Assembly: GCA_023135165.1 (NCBI GenBank)
Contig: JAGLTS010000037.1
Location: 1 to 64,000 of the forward strand
DNA length: 64,000 nt
Reading direction: 5' to 3'
Origin: Phycisphaerales bacterium
GTDB taxonomy: Bacteria; Planctomycetota; Phycisphaerae; Phycisphaerales; JAGLTS01
Position 1 is the first letter of the stretch, and every line of letters starts with the position of its first letter. Shown piece by piece: positions 51,743-61,327 of this stretch. The notes under the pieces were generated by a model. The model searched no databases and was not told the DNA's origin. It saw only the letters and a list, made by a program, of their open reading frames with translations. The position numbers and the translations under genes were made by a program.

Positions 51743-54700
51743 TCACGCGCCCAGCGCATCCAGCCGTTTCTCCAGGCGCTTGATCGACACCGGGGCTACA
51801 GTCCCGAGTTGTTGCGCAAAAAGCGACACGCGCAGTTCTTCAAGCAACCAGCGCAGCTCGATCGCCACAGCGTGCGCTGCCACATCCGTATCACACGTCT
51901 TCTCAAGCTGCGTGAAGCGATGCAGCAGCGGCGCAAGCTCTTTCATGCGCTGATCGTCACGATCGATTCCACCGTTTGCGATCTTCTCGTGGCGCATCAC
52001 AATCGCGCGCAGGTAACGCGGGTACTGTTGCAACCACTCATACGGCGTGCGGACAAGAAACCGATCGCAGAGCAGGCCGCCCAACTGCGCGCGAATGTCA
52101 GCCAGCGACCGACACCATGGCTCCGGCGCGCGTTCGTCCAGACGAACCGCCAACGCGTGATGCAACGCCAGGATGTCGCTGGCGAGCTTGCCCATCTCAA
52201 TCGCAATCGGCCCCATCTGATCCCACTCCTGATCGAGTCGAGCTTGGAACGCTGCTTCGCTTCGCACCGTCGGCCGATCCGCAACAAACGTCCGCTGCAC
52301 GATCACATCCAGTAGGTCGCGGCGCAGCACCGCGACGCTGCCGAGCGTCATGTGGTGCAACACCATCTGCTCGTAGCTTGGTAGATGCTTGATTTGGAAG
52401 TCGAGTTCACGCCGCACCTGAAGCGCAAACAGCCTGCCCAGCCCGGCTGGCATCTCGCAGCTCGCTTGCTCGCGCGAACTGAACAACCGAAGCGACACCG
52501 ATTCACCGCGATCCACAAGTGCGGGATACCCGACGATCGACCCACCTGCCTGTTTCACCTGCGCGCATTCGGGCAGGTCGCCGAAGTCCCATGCCGTGAT
52601 GTCATCACGGTTCAGCGCCGAATCGGGTGCTGACGCCAACCGCTCGCTGATCTCCGCGTCGACCGCCTTGCTGATCGCACGCAGATCCTTGTCGCGCGCC
52701 AACTCCTTTCCCTCATCATCGACCACCGCAATCGTCATGGACAGATGATCCGGCAGGGCATCCACGTTCCACGCATCGCGGGGGATGGTGACGCCGGACA
52801 GCCTGCTGAGCTGCGCAGCAACGGCATCAACAAGCGACATATCGCCCGGCGCAAGCGCAGCTAAGCACGCATCCGCCCAGTCCGGAACGGGGATGAAGTT
52901 CGTGCGAATCTCCTTCGGAAGACTGCGAATCAGCGCAATGACCTTCTCACGCAACATGCCCGGCACCAGCCATTCACAACGCCCAGGCGTGACCTGACCA
53001 AGCCCCGCAAGCGGAACCCGCAACGTCGTGCCATCATCCGATTCACCGGGAGCGAGCCGATACGACACGCCGCACAACACATCGCCGATCTTCATGTCAT
53101 CCGGATACCGCGCGGGTGTGACCTCGTCCGCCCGCCTGTGCATCACATCGCCCAGCTCCATGCACAGGAGATTCGGCTCATCGCGTTCCGCTTTCTTGCG
53201 CCATCGCTCGAACGTCGCTCCGGAGTAAACATCATCGGGTATGACACGATCAAAGAACGGGTACATCTGCTCCGCATCGGCGAGAATGTCATGCTTCCTG
53301 CATTTGTCTTCGAGCGCGCGAACCTTATCCATCAACTTGTCATTGTGACGGGCGAAACGAGCACGAGTCTGATGCTCGCCGAGCACGAGCGCGTGGTGAA
53401 TGAACAGCTCGCGCGACGCCTGCGGATTGATCGGACCGTAGTGAACGGACCGCCCCTGCACGATTGGCAGGCCGTACAGCGTGACGCGCTCCTGTGCATT
53501 GACCTGCGCCAATCGCCCGTTCCACGCCGGGTTGCTATGCGCGCGCTTCACAAGGTGCGGCGCCTGGGATTCGATCCACTTCGGCTCGATCGTAGCAACG
53601 GAGCGCGCGTAAAGCTTGGTCGTCCGAACGATCTCGCCCGCAACGATCCATCGCGGAGTATGCTTGAAAAGCGATGAGCCGGGAAAGATATAGAACACCC
53701 CGCCCTGCACGCCGGTGTACTCATACGCGTCGGTGAGCAGGCCGACGTTACCGATCAGCCCGGTCAGAATCGCGCGGTGGATCTGTTCGTACTCTGCAGG
53801 CTCGGTGTTGGGATGAAAACCCATGCCCGTCAGGAGCACGCGAAGCTGCTGATGTATGTCATGCCATTCGCGCATCCGCATATATGACAGGAAGGATGTC
53901 CTGCACAGCTTGCGCATCTTGTTCTGCGACAGTCGGCGGGCCTGATCGTGGTAGAACTCCCACAGCTTCAGGAAGCTGAGGAAGTCGGACTTCTCATCTC
54001 GGAACCGCTCATGCGCCGCATCGGCAGCGTCCCGCTGGTCCATCGGGCGCTCGCGCGGGTCCTGCACCGACAGCGCGGAGGCGATGATGAGCACTTCCGC
54101 CATGCTGCCCAACGAATCCGCAGCAAGAAGCATCCTGCCGAGCTTCGGATCGATCGGAAGCCTGGAAAGCTGCCTTCCAATCGACGTGAGTTGGTCAACA
54201 TCGTCAATCGCGCCAAGTTCGTGCAGCGTCTGGTAGCCGTCGCGAATCAGCCGACGATCGGGCGGGTCGATGAACGGGAACTCCTCGACCGCGCCGAGGC
54301 GTAGCGCTTTCATCTGCAGGATGACGCTCGCAAGATTCGTCCGGACGATCTCCGGAGCTGTGTAGCGATCGCGCCCTTCGTAGTCCTCCTCATCGTATAG
54401 GCGAATGCATACACCCTCAGCGACCCTGCCGCATCGCCCCTTGCGCTGGTCGGCCGACGCCTGCGAAACCGACTCGATCGGCAGGCGTTGCACACGACTG
54501 CGATGGCTGTACCTGCTGATACGCGCAAAACCAGGATCGACGACATACCGAATGCCCGGCACGGTCAGCGACGTTTCCGCGACGTTCGTCGCCAGGATGA
54601 TCCGCCGACCGGGATGTGAACGAAACACCTTGTCTTGCTCAGCGGCGGAGAGCCTTGCATACAGCGGCAAGATCTCCGTGCCCGGCGGGTGGTGTTTGCG

Positions 54701-55624
54701 CAACGCCTCCGCGGTCTCACGGATGTCGCGCTCGCCACTCAGAAAGATGAGCACATCGCCTTGGCTGATCGTCGCAAGCTCATCGACCGCATCGAGGATG
54801 GCGAGCTGCACATCGCGCTCGCTGTCATTGATATCTTCGCTTCGCACCGGTCGATAGCGCGTCTCGACGGGATATGTTCGTCCCGACACTTCAATCACAG
54901 GCGCATCGTCGAAGTGCTTGCTGAACCGCTGCGGGTCAATCGTGGCGGATGTGATGATGACCTTCAGGTCCGGCCGGCGCGGCAAGAGTTGTTTGAGGTA
55001 GCCCAGGAGAAAGTCAACGTTCAGGCTGCGCTCGTGCGCTTCGTCGATGATGATCGTGTCGTATTGTGTGAGTCGGTGGTCGCCTTGCGTTTCCGCGAGG
55101 AGGATGCCGTCGGTCATGATCTTGATGTATGTGTCGGGGCTTGTACGGTCGCCGAACCGGATCTTATAGCCGACCGCTTGGCCGAGCGGTGTGCGCAGTT
55201 CTCGCGCGATGCGTGCAGCAAGGCTGCGCGCCGCGATGCGCCTCGGTTGTGTGTGGCCGATGATCCCGTCGATGCCGCGACCGAGTTCCAGGCAGATCTT
55301 CGGAAGCTGCGTCGTCTTGCCCGAGCCGGTCTCTCCGCACACGACGATGACCTGGTTCTCCCGGATCGCTGCAGCGATGTCGCTGCGCCGCTGCGCGACG
55401 GGCAGGTCATCGGGATACGTCGGCGTCGGCACATTCGCTCGCCGTGCTGCGCATCGGGCGCGTGACTGCTCAATATCGGTCGTCAGTGCGACGAGCGAAA
55501 GATCAAACGGTTTGCCTTGCTCGGCCCGCTGACGAAGCTGCTTCACACGATGGCGCAACGACGCCCGGTCGCACGGCATGCAGCCGTCGATGCGCCGGAC
55601 AAGTTGGTCGATCTCACGCTGCAC
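51743..55624 (-). CDS. hrpA: ATP-dependent RNA helicase HrpA
   Basis: The 1293-residue DEAH-box helicase has Walker A GETGSGKT (97-104), DEAH at 194-197, SAT and the QRKGRCGRVAEG motif. A helicase-associated domain and OB-fold follow and the long C-terminal part contains DUF3418-like sequence (SYRLAPGESDDGTTLRVPL). The length is typical of HrpA (about 1300). It unwinds RNA structure and rescues stalled ribosomes in E. coli. It is a single gene. Confidence 0.93.
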   Translation of the reverse strand: MQREIDQLVRRIDGCMPCDRASLRHRVKQLRQRAEQGKPFDLSLVALTTDIEQSRARCAARRANVPTPTYPDDLPVAQRRSDIAAAIRENQVIVVCGETGSGKTTQLPKICLELGRGIDGIIGHTQPRRIAARSLAARIARELRTPLGQAVGYKIRFGDRTSPDTYIKIMTDGILLAETQGDHRLTQYDTIIIDEAHERSLNVDFLLGYLKQLLPRRPDLKVIITSATIDPQRFSKHFDDAPVIEVSGRTYPVETRYRPVRSEDINDSERDVQLAILDAVDELATISQGDVLIFLSGERDIRETAEALRKHHPPGTEILPLYARLSAAEQDKVFRSHPGRRIILATNVAETSLTVPGIRYVVDPGFARISRYSHRSRVQRLPIESVSQASADQRKGRCGRVAEGVCIRLYDEEDYEGRDRYTAPEIVRTNLASVILQMKALRLGAVEEFPFIDPPDRRLIRDGYQTLHELGAIDDVDQLTSIGRQLSRLPIDPKLGRMLLAADSLGSMAEVLIIASALSVQDPRERPMDQRDAADAAHERFRDEKSDFLSFLKLWEFYHDQARRLSQNKMRKLCRTSFLSYMRMREWHDIHQQLRVLLTGMGFHPNTEPAEYEQIHRAILTGLIGNVGLLTDAYEYTGVQGGVFYIFPGSSLFKHTPRWIVAGEIVRTTKLYARSVATIEPKWIESQAPHLVKRAHSNPAWNGRLAQVNAQERVTLYGLPIVQGRSVHYGPINPQASRELFIHHALVLGEHQTRARFARHNDKLMDKVRALEDKCRKHDILADAEQMYPFFDRVIPDDVYSGATFERWRKKAERDEPNLLCMELGDVMHRRADEVTPARYPDDMKIGDVLCGVSYRLAPGESDDGTTLRVPLAGLGQVTPGRCEWLVPGMLREKVIALIRSLPKEIRTNFIPVPDWADACLAALAPGDMSLVDAVAAQLSRLSGVTIPRDAWNVDALPDHLSMTIAVVDDEGKELARDKDLRAISKAVDAEISERLASAPDSALNRDDITAWDFGDLPECAQVKQAGGSIVGYPALVDRGESVSLRLFSSREQASCEMPAGLGRLFALQVRRELDFQIKHLPSYEQMVLHHMTLGSVAVLRRDLLDVIVQRTFVADRPTVRSEAAFQARLDQEWDQMGPIAIEMGKLASDILALHHALAVRLDERAPEPWCRSLADIRAQLGGLLCDRFLVRTPYEWLQQYPRYLRAIVMRHEKIANGGIDRDDQRMKELAPLLHRFTQLEKTCDTDVAAHAVAIELRWLLEELRVSLFAQQLGTVAPVSIKRLEKRLDALGA

Positions 55625-55740
55625 AGTGGCATCTCATCTCGGATTCTCATACTGCGGACTAACATTCTACGCTTGATGCTGAGGCACGCGCATCGGCGCA
55701 ACATGAGGGTTGTGGGCTTGGAATGCTGTGATATCGGCAC

Positions 55741-57231
55741 TCAACCGTGGATCAGTCTGCCTTCGGCTGCGAGGGCTGCTTCGTGCAGGGCCTCGTGCAT
55801 CGTCGGGTGGGCGTGCATCGTGTGAATCAGATCCCCGGTCGTCGCCCCCAGATGCCGGGCCAGCCCCATCTCGCCGATCAGCTCGGTCGCTTGGTCACCG
55901 AGGATGTGGGCGCCGAGGATCCCGCCGCCGGGCAAAGCCTTGATGATCTTCACCAGCCCCTTGTTCCCGCCCGCTGCGACCGCCTTGCCGTGCCCTTGAA
56001 GGTTGTACGAGCCGACCTCGTAATCCTCGCCGCGCGTCATGCCTTTGTCCCGCAAGGCTCGCTCGGTGAATCCCACGGAGGCGACTTGTGGGTGGCAGTA
56101 CGTGCAACCCGGGATGCAGGTGTAGTCAATGGGGACGGCCTCGCACCCCGCCATGCGCTCGACGGCAACAATCGCCTCCTCCGACGCTACATGCGCGAGC
56201 CAAGGTGGGCCGATCACGTCGCCGACAGCATGAATGCCCGGCACCGACGTTGCATAGTCCGGCGCCTCAACATCCATGTACTGAACCTTGATATGGTCCT
56301 TGTACGTTTCGAGTCCGAGCGATTCGTCAAACAAGCCTTCGTAGCACCCCTTCACGCCGACAGCCACGAGCGCCTTGTCCGCCTCGATCGTCTCGATCAA
56401 ATCGCCTTTCCGGATGGCAACCGCGACGCCTGACTTGGTCTTGTCGATCGCTGTGACGGGTGTGCCGACATGAATGTTCATCTTGGCGCGTTTGTATATC
56501 TTCGCGAGCGCCGCTGAGATATCATCATCCTCCACGGGCAGGATCGAGTCGAGCATCTCGACGATGGTGATCTTCGTGCCGTATGTATGGTAAAGGTAGG
56601 CGAACTCCATACCGATGGCGCCGGCTCCGATGACGATGAGCGAATCGGGTCGCTTAGGCAATGTCATCGCTTCGCGCGCGCCGATGATCCGCTCGCCGTC
56701 GAACGGCGCAAAGGGCAGCTCACGTGCCGCAGCGCCCGTCGCGATGAGGATGAACCTGCTGGTCAGCACCGCGCCAGGCCGATCCGCCAACTCAACGGGA
56801 ACGGTCGAGTCATTGTCAGTAACTGCCGCATCATATAACTCGACCTCACACGGCGACCCATCCGTCGCGCCCTTGATGATCTTGGCGTGGGCTATGTGGT
56901 GGTCGATCGTATTTTTACGCATCAGGAACGCAACGCCCTTGCTCAGCACGGTCGCCACCTTGCGCGAGCGCTCGATGATCGCCGGCCAGTCGTACCCAAC
57001 GTCGGACACGCGCAGACCCCAAGTGTCAGCATTGCGGGCGACATGCTCGTAGACCTCCGCATTGGCGAGGAGCGCCTTGGTCGGGATGCACCCCCAGTTC
57101 AGGCACACGCCGCCGAGCTTAGACCGCTCGATGATCGCGGTCTTCAAGCCGAGCTGCGCTGCGCGGATCGCACCGACATACCCGCCGGGTCCGCCCCCGA
57201 TGACGATCAGATCGTATTGCGCTTCCGACAT
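55741..57231 (-). CDS. lpd: Dihydrolipoyl dehydrogenase
   Basis: The 496-residue flavoenzyme reoxidises dihydrolipoamide in 2-oxo acid dehydrogenase complexes. FAD-binding GGGPGGYVGAI starts at residue 12, redox-active disulfide C43-x4-C48 is in GGVCLNWGCIP, the NAD domain has IGAGAIGMEFAYLY, and the C-terminal H-x4-E motif is in HAHPTMHEAL. ATG 57231 (MSEAQYDL) is chosen over 57240 because GAGGG is then 9 bases upstream. No E1 or E2 genes are adjacent. Confidence 0.94.
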   Translation of the reverse strand: MSEAQYDLIVIGGGPGGYVGAIRAAQLGLKTAIIERSKLGGVCLNWGCIPTKALLANAEVYEHVARNADTWGLRVSDVGYDWPAIIERSRKVATVLSKGVAFLMRKNTIDHHIAHAKIIKGATDGSPCEVELYDAAVTDNDSTVPVELADRPGAVLTSRFILIATGAAARELPFAPFDGERIIGAREAMTLPKRPDSLIVIGAGAIGMEFAYLYHTYGTKITIVEMLDSILPVEDDDISAALAKIYKRAKMNIHVGTPVTAIDKTKSGVAVAIRKGDLIETIEADKALVAVGVKGCYEGLFDESLGLETYKDHIKVQYMDVEAPDYATSVPGIHAVGDVIGPPWLAHVASEEAIVAVERMAGCEAVPIDYTCIPGCTYCHPQVASVGFTERALRDKGMTRGEDYEVGSYNLQGHGKAVAAGGNKGLVKIIKALPGGGILGAHILGDQATELIGEMGLARHLGATTGDLIHTMHAHPTMHEALHEAALAAEGRLIHG

Positions 57232-57269
57232 GGCATTCATCCCTCGCCGTGGGCCGGCTCTCCTCCGCG

Positions 57270-57767
57270 CTACCCACTCACATCCGCATCCCCCAGACGA
57301 TCGAGCACGCCGCGCATGAACGAATCGAGGTAACGTTCCGTGAACACATCCGCAGCAGCGATCGTCTGCTCGTGATTCATACCCCAAACACATGCAAGCA
57401 GATCGGTCAACTCCACATCCATCTGCACGATGAGCGAGTCATCAACAACAAATGCGCTGGGAACCTTGTCGCCGAGGTACGCGGACAATGCGTTGATGCC
57501 GGGCCCGCCGACGCTGATCGTCGGACACTCGCGCAACTCGTTGTTATTCAGCCACCACACATCCGTGCAAACAACAACATCCACCGGCGGCAACGTCTCA
57601 TCATCAAGCTCGCACGCCTCTTCCATCCACGCAAGAATCGCATCACGCAAACGATACGCAATTGGCCGATCCGCGACCTCAGCGCGCAGGTGCGCGCCGA
57701 CGACCAGCAGCACGACACGGTCCAGGTCGAGCGTTTCGCCGACAAGTTCAAGTGATGGCTTACCCAT
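57270..57767 (-). CDS. Hypothetical protein between lpd and argF
   Basis: The 165-residue soluble acidic protein has an alternating strand-helix pattern (DRVVLLVVGAHLRAEV, PPVDVVVCTDVWWLNNNELR). No motif is recognised. It has GAGGA before its ATG and sits 15 bp after argF and 38 bp before lpd on the same strand, so the three genes are probably one transcript. The function is unknown. Confidence 0.65.
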   Translation of the reverse strand: MGKPSLELVGETLDLDRVVLLVVGAHLRAEVADRPIAYRLRDAILAWMEEACELDDETLPPVDVVVCTDVWWLNNNELRECPTISVGGPGINALSAYLGDKVPSAFVVDDSLIVQMDVELTDLLACVWGMNHEQTIAAADVFTERYLDSFMRGVLDRLGDADVSG

Positions 57768-57782
57768 CGTGTCCTCGTTCTC

Positions 57783-58697
57783 TCATCCGCCCATGAGTTC
57801 AGCGAGCAGGCCGATCTGCGCGTGCAGACGATTGTGCGCCTGTGCGAAAACGCGCGACCGCTTGCCATCCATCACCGAGTCCGTGATCTCAGTCCCGCGA
57901 TACGCAGGCAGACAGTGCATCACGATCGTGTGATCCGGACAATGCGACAAGAGTTCATCATTGAGCTGGAACCCGTCAAACGCGCCAAGTTTCGACTCCT
58001 TGCCCGTCTCCTCACCCATCGACACGAATGTATCCGCGTAGACAGCATCAGCTTCAGCAAGAAACTCCATCGGATCGCTCGACGATGCGAAGTCGAAGCC
58101 GGGCACCGCTGCGCGAATCTTTTCGACCCATGTGTTCGACAATGCGAACTGATCTGGCACAGAGATGCGGAACTTCATGCCGAGCTTGCCGCAGATCACC
58201 GCTAGGCTGCGCGCGACGTTGTTGCCATCACCGATGAAGACGACCGTTCTACCCTTCAGCCTGGTCGCGTCGCCGGCGGAGAACTCATCGGCAAGCGTCA
58301 TCGCATCGGCAAGGGCCTGCGCCGGGTGCGCCAGGTCGCTGAGCGCGTTCACGATCGGCACGCTCGACACCTTGGCCATCTTGACGAGGTTCGTATGATC
58401 GAACACGCGCAGGCACATCCCGTGCGCCATGCCCGCAAGGACGCGCGAGACATCCTCGACGCTCTCGCGTTTGCCCAGGCCGACCTCGCTCTGGCCCAGC
58501 ACGATCGACCTGCCGCCGAGGCGGTACATCGCCTCCTCAAAGCTCACCCGCGTCCGCAGCGACGGCTTCTCAAACAGGATCGCCAGCGTCTGATCTTTGA
58601 GCACATCGGTCTGCTTCCCGCGCAGCTCGCGCCCGCGCGCCAAGATCCGCACCACCTCATCCGTCGGCGTCTCAAGTATCGAAAGAAAGTGCTTCAT
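57783..58697 (-). CDS. argF: Ornithine carbamoyltransferase
   Basis: The 304-residue enzyme transfers a carbamoyl group from carbamoyl phosphate to ornithine, giving citrulline in arginine biosynthesis. The carbamoyl phosphate site S46-L-R48-T-R50, H124-P-A-Q127 and the ornithine site HCLPAYRG near the C-terminus are present. The length matches the family. It is first in a likely transcript with 57270-57767 and lpd. Confidence 0.93.
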   Translation of the reverse strand: MKHFLSILETPTDEVVRILARGRELRGKQTDVLKDQTLAILFEKPSLRTRVSFEEAMYRLGGRSIVLGQSEVGLGKRESVEDVSRVLAGMAHGMCLRVFDHTNLVKMAKVSSVPIVNALSDLAHPAQALADAMTLADEFSAGDATRLKGRTVVFIGDGNNVARSLAVICGKLGMKFRISVPDQFALSNTWVEKIRAAVPGFDFASSSDPMEFLAEADAVYADTFVSMGEETGKESKLGAFDGFQLNDELLSHCPDHTIVMHCLPAYRGTEITDSVMDGKRSRVFAQAHNRLHAQIGLLAELMGG

Positions 58698-59070
58698 CCA
58701 AGCAGTTTAGCCGGGATTGCACGGACGTGCGAAGGCGGAAGGGGCAGAAGACGGAAGGGGCAAAGGCACAAAGGCAGAAGGCACAAAGCGCATCGCATTT
58801 CGTTGAGCCGCGACCCGAAGGGGAGCGCTGACCGCTCCTGTCGCCGCGCGCCGGGCTTCGCAACAAACAAGGGGTCTATGCAGCAAGCCTGGCGGATTCA
58901 ATTCCGAAGCGCAACAACGGTGCGGAAGCTTACAGAGACCAATGTTCATGGGCGAGCGTTGACACGGCCGTCGCAGCGCGGGCCGTGGACGTCGTCCGAG
59001 CATGTGGTATCCTCTGGTGGGCAGACGGGAGGAGCGGCGATCGATCTCCCCATCCGAAGAGGTTGATGAC
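58698..59070. other. Intergenic region with a GA-rich repeat
   Basis: About 370 bp hold no gene. At 58731-58795 a purine-rich stretch repeats GGCAGAAG and GGCACAAAG-type units. At 58818-58838 a GGGGAGCG-CTGAC-CGCTCC hairpin resembles the REP head found at 1331. The right end should hold the promoter of the gene at 59071. Confidence 0.4.
58731..58795 (+). repeat. GA-rich imperfect tandem repeat
   Basis: Units such as GGAAGGGGCAGAAG, GGGGCAAAGGCAC and AAAGGCAGAAGGCAC repeat imperfectly with a period of about 10-17 bp. The strand is almost pure purine with C spacers. No function is evident. Confidence 0.5.
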
Positions 59071-60390
59071 ATGGCTAGGTGGGTGATCGAACAAGGACAG
59101 ACGTGGCGCCATGCGAACGGTGAGGAACGTGAGGTCGTGGCAGTCAGCGCTGCGGAACCAGCCATCGTGGCGTGGCGGCGACCGGGCCGGCAGGATGTGG
59201 AAGGAGTGGCACCGCTGACCGAATGGCAATCGTGGATGCGTGAGTCGGACCTCATGGACGTCCCTGCGTCGGCAGAGCTCCAATCGTGCGAGGAAGATTC
59301 GGGGGCGGTCAAGCAGAACCTTCAGGCCATCGTGGCGGCTCGCGATGCCGCCGAAGAACGACCGTACTCGGGCCCCTCGGTAGTAATCGAACGTAGTGGA
59401 GAGATGACGCGATACGCTTTGGGAGATCGTACATGGGATCTTGGCCCAACTGCGGACTTCTTTCGGTTTCTTCGCCACTACCTCCACGACACGGTCGGTA
59501 AGGAATGGCTGCAAAGAAGAAGATCCAAATGTAACGCGAGCACAATGCCGCTCGTGCGACTTATGTACGAAGCAACGGTACAAGGGCGGATAGCACACGA
59601 ACATATGAAGCAGATTGGTTCGTCGCGTAGGATTTTCTGCTGTGCAGCGAGGGAACTGTACACTCTGTCGAACGATCTTGTTGCTCTTGACCTCATCAAC
59701 GCCCTGCCAAGTGCGATTCTCAAGCGCCTCCAATCGCGGAAGTACCAAGGAGCCCGCTACGAGGTCGCTGTTGCAGCCGGCTTCGCAAGAGCTGGATTCA
59801 AGGTTCAGTGGCTCACCGAGGAAAAGACGGTTGAGTTCATCGCAACTTTGTCGTCTACCGACGAAAGCATAGCCGTTGAAGCCAAGAGTCGTCACCGGGG
59901 CATCGTGTTCGGTGTTGACATGGCTCCACATGCACTACAAGCGCTCGAGGCTGATATTCGCAAGCTGTATCAGCGCGCTTGTCAAAAGAGGGCGCAAGCT
60001 CTACCTCTCGCGATATTCATCGACGCACAGGTTCCATTCCGTTCGCGCGTGGATGCCGCAGGCCCACTGCTGAGGCTGAAAGGCCTGAAGGACTCATTGG
60101 AGCGGGTACATTATCCATCGGAGGAATCTCCAGCGAGAGAGTTCATGCTCGCATTGACATCGGGGGGATGGTATTTCAGGCCGCGACAACCAGCGCCGCC
60201 GATCGAGCGAGTAACGACGTACCCTGTTTGGACACGGCGCAAACCGAATCTTGTTGCGACATACGTCGGGCTGTCCGACGCGTTACGCCAAATGTACCTC
60301 ATCCCCCAGGCGGATGATCAAAAGGTGCGGATCGATCCGGACTCGGCAATCGGCAAGCACCTTGGTCGCATTTACGGCGACCCTGACTAG
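59071..60390 (+). CDS. Putative PD-(D/E)xK-type nuclease, accessory gene
   Basis: The 439-residue protein has a C-terminal half with E231 in GARYEVAVAAGF, E255 in TVEFIATL and E270-A-K272 in AVEAKSRHR, the spacing of a PD-(D/E)xK endonuclease core. The N-terminal half is unrelated to any family I know. ATG 59071 has AGAGG upstream. The sequence looks less GC-biased than its neighbours and lies next to a MITE-like element, suggesting transfer. It could be a stand-alone restriction or defence nuclease. No methyltransferase is seen nearby. Confidence 0.65.
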   Translation: MARWVIEQGQTWRHANGEEREVVAVSAAEPAIVAWRRPGRQDVEGVAPLTEWQSWMRESDLMDVPASAELQSCEEDSGAVKQNLQAIVAARDAAEERPYSGPSVVIERSGEMTRYALGDRTWDLGPTADFFRFLRHYLHDTVGKEWLQRRRSKCNASTMPLVRLMYEATVQGRIAHEHMKQIGSSRRIFCCAARELYTLSNDLVALDLINALPSAILKRLQSRKYQGARYEVAVAAGFARAGFKVQWLTEEKTVEFIATLSSTDESIAVEAKSRHRGIVFGVDMAPHALQALEADIRKLYQRACQKRAQALPLAIFIDAQVPFRSRVDAAGPLLRLKGLKDSLERVHYPSEESPAREFMLALTSGGWYFRPRQPAPPIERVTTYPVWTRRKPNLVATYVGLSDALRQMYLIPQADDQKVRIDPDSAIGKHLGRIYGDPD

Positions 60391-60424
60391 ACATGGCACA
60401 CATGGGGAAGAAATGGATCGGGCT

Positions 60425-60700
60425 TGCTCTGTAGAAACCCTCACAGCCCAATGAGTAATCATGATGGTGTGGGTTCATGGAAGCGAGCCGCGGCGTCCTC
60501 GCCAGCGGCCCTGGATGTGCGTGGCAGCACCGCCTGCGGGCTCGCTCCGCGCGGGTGGGACGAACCCCATGTTGCCACATGGGGCTGTGATGGAAGGTAT
60601 CTCGCGCGTCGTTGAGAACTGCGTGAAGAGCATGTGGCGACATCGAGCGCGACCTGCACAACCTCACACCCGCCGAACAGTCAGGATTCTTTACAGAGCA
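60425..60700 (+). repeat. MITE-like element (copy A)
   Basis: The 276-bp element starts TGCTCTGTAGAAACCCTCAC and ends TTTACAGAGCA, with near-inverted ends. It is similar to the inverted copy at 48714-48984. It includes the phrase GAGCCGCGGCGTCCTCGCC, also seen at 45056, and a hairpin ACCCCATG-TTGCCA-CATGGGGC at 60563-60584. It lies 34 bp after the stop of the nuclease-like gene. No transposase is encoded inside. Confidence 0.75.
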
Positions 60701-61021
60701 GGTCAGGCCACTTCATGACGCACTGTCTTGATCGGGTGACCGGCCGAGGACCACTCTCGGCTCACCGCCATTGTACGCGTAAGCTCATGGGGGCCAGATG
60801 TTGCACCAACTGCTCGTGGGTTCGGCGGGTCGGTCGGCGGCGGGCGATGCGGAGCGCGACCAAGGGTCCGACCTTTGTACACAAATCGTCGATGTCATAA
60901 GTAGCCGCGTCGCTACGCGACGCAGGTCCAGGGCTGCGTAGCAGCCCGGCTGCTGCCGATGATCAGCGGTCACGGCTTTGCGTGGAAAGATGTATGGGCC
61001 GACCACAAACCTTGAGCGCAG

Positions 61022-61036
61022 TCCGCCCGTGGCGGA
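61022..61036. repeat. TCCGCC/GGCGGA hairpin repeat
   Basis: GTCCGCCCGTGGCGGAC is another copy of the dispersed hairpin seen at 29404 and 32341. CCTTGAGCGCA lies before it, a diverged form of the CCTTGAG flank found in the other copies. Confidence 0.55.
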
Positions 61037-61128
61037 CCGACGGCATGCGCATCACTGCGGGTATCGCGGGTGTCTCACCCCCTCGCCGCACATCCTGGCC
61101 GATGCGCGCGCGGTGCTGAGCGGACCTC

Positions 61129-61238
61129 AAAATGTCGCTCAAAACCGAACCAAAACGAACTGAAACTGATCCAAAACGCGCCGAAACTCGCCAAAACCGG
61201 CTCAAACTCGCCCAAAACTCTAGTCCGATAACACAAAA
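61129..61238. other. Phased A-tract region, predicted intrinsically curved DNA
   Basis: Ten runs of three or four A occur with centres at about 61130, 61142, 61153, 61164, 61174, 61185, 61194, 61205, 61215 and 61236. Most intervals are 10-11 bp, with the last gap twice that. This matches the DNA helical repeat, which makes A-tract bends add in one direction. The region is between converging genes. Confidence 0.7.
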
Positions 61239-61327
61239 CCGGGCGATCCGTGCGCTCGCTGATGGAATGGCTGGCCCCTCAATCCGGGGATTGCCTGCGG
61301 ACTTATAGGATCTGTGGGGACGACTTC

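Larger units (their letters stand above)
60701..61327. other. Gene-free convergent intergenic region
   Basis: About 600 bp between the MITE-like element and rpsI contain no gene. Within it are a REP-like tail at 60961-60985 (AGCGGTCACGGCTTTGCGTGG), a TCCGCC/GGCGGA hairpin at 61022-61036 and the phased A-tracts at 61129-61238. The genes on both sides converge on this region, so it carries no obvious promoter. Confidence 0.5.

Noticed and set aside
60461-60718. Short open frames within MITE-like copies
   Set aside because: The same frames recur in each copy and follow the repeat sequence. They reflect the element and not a gene.
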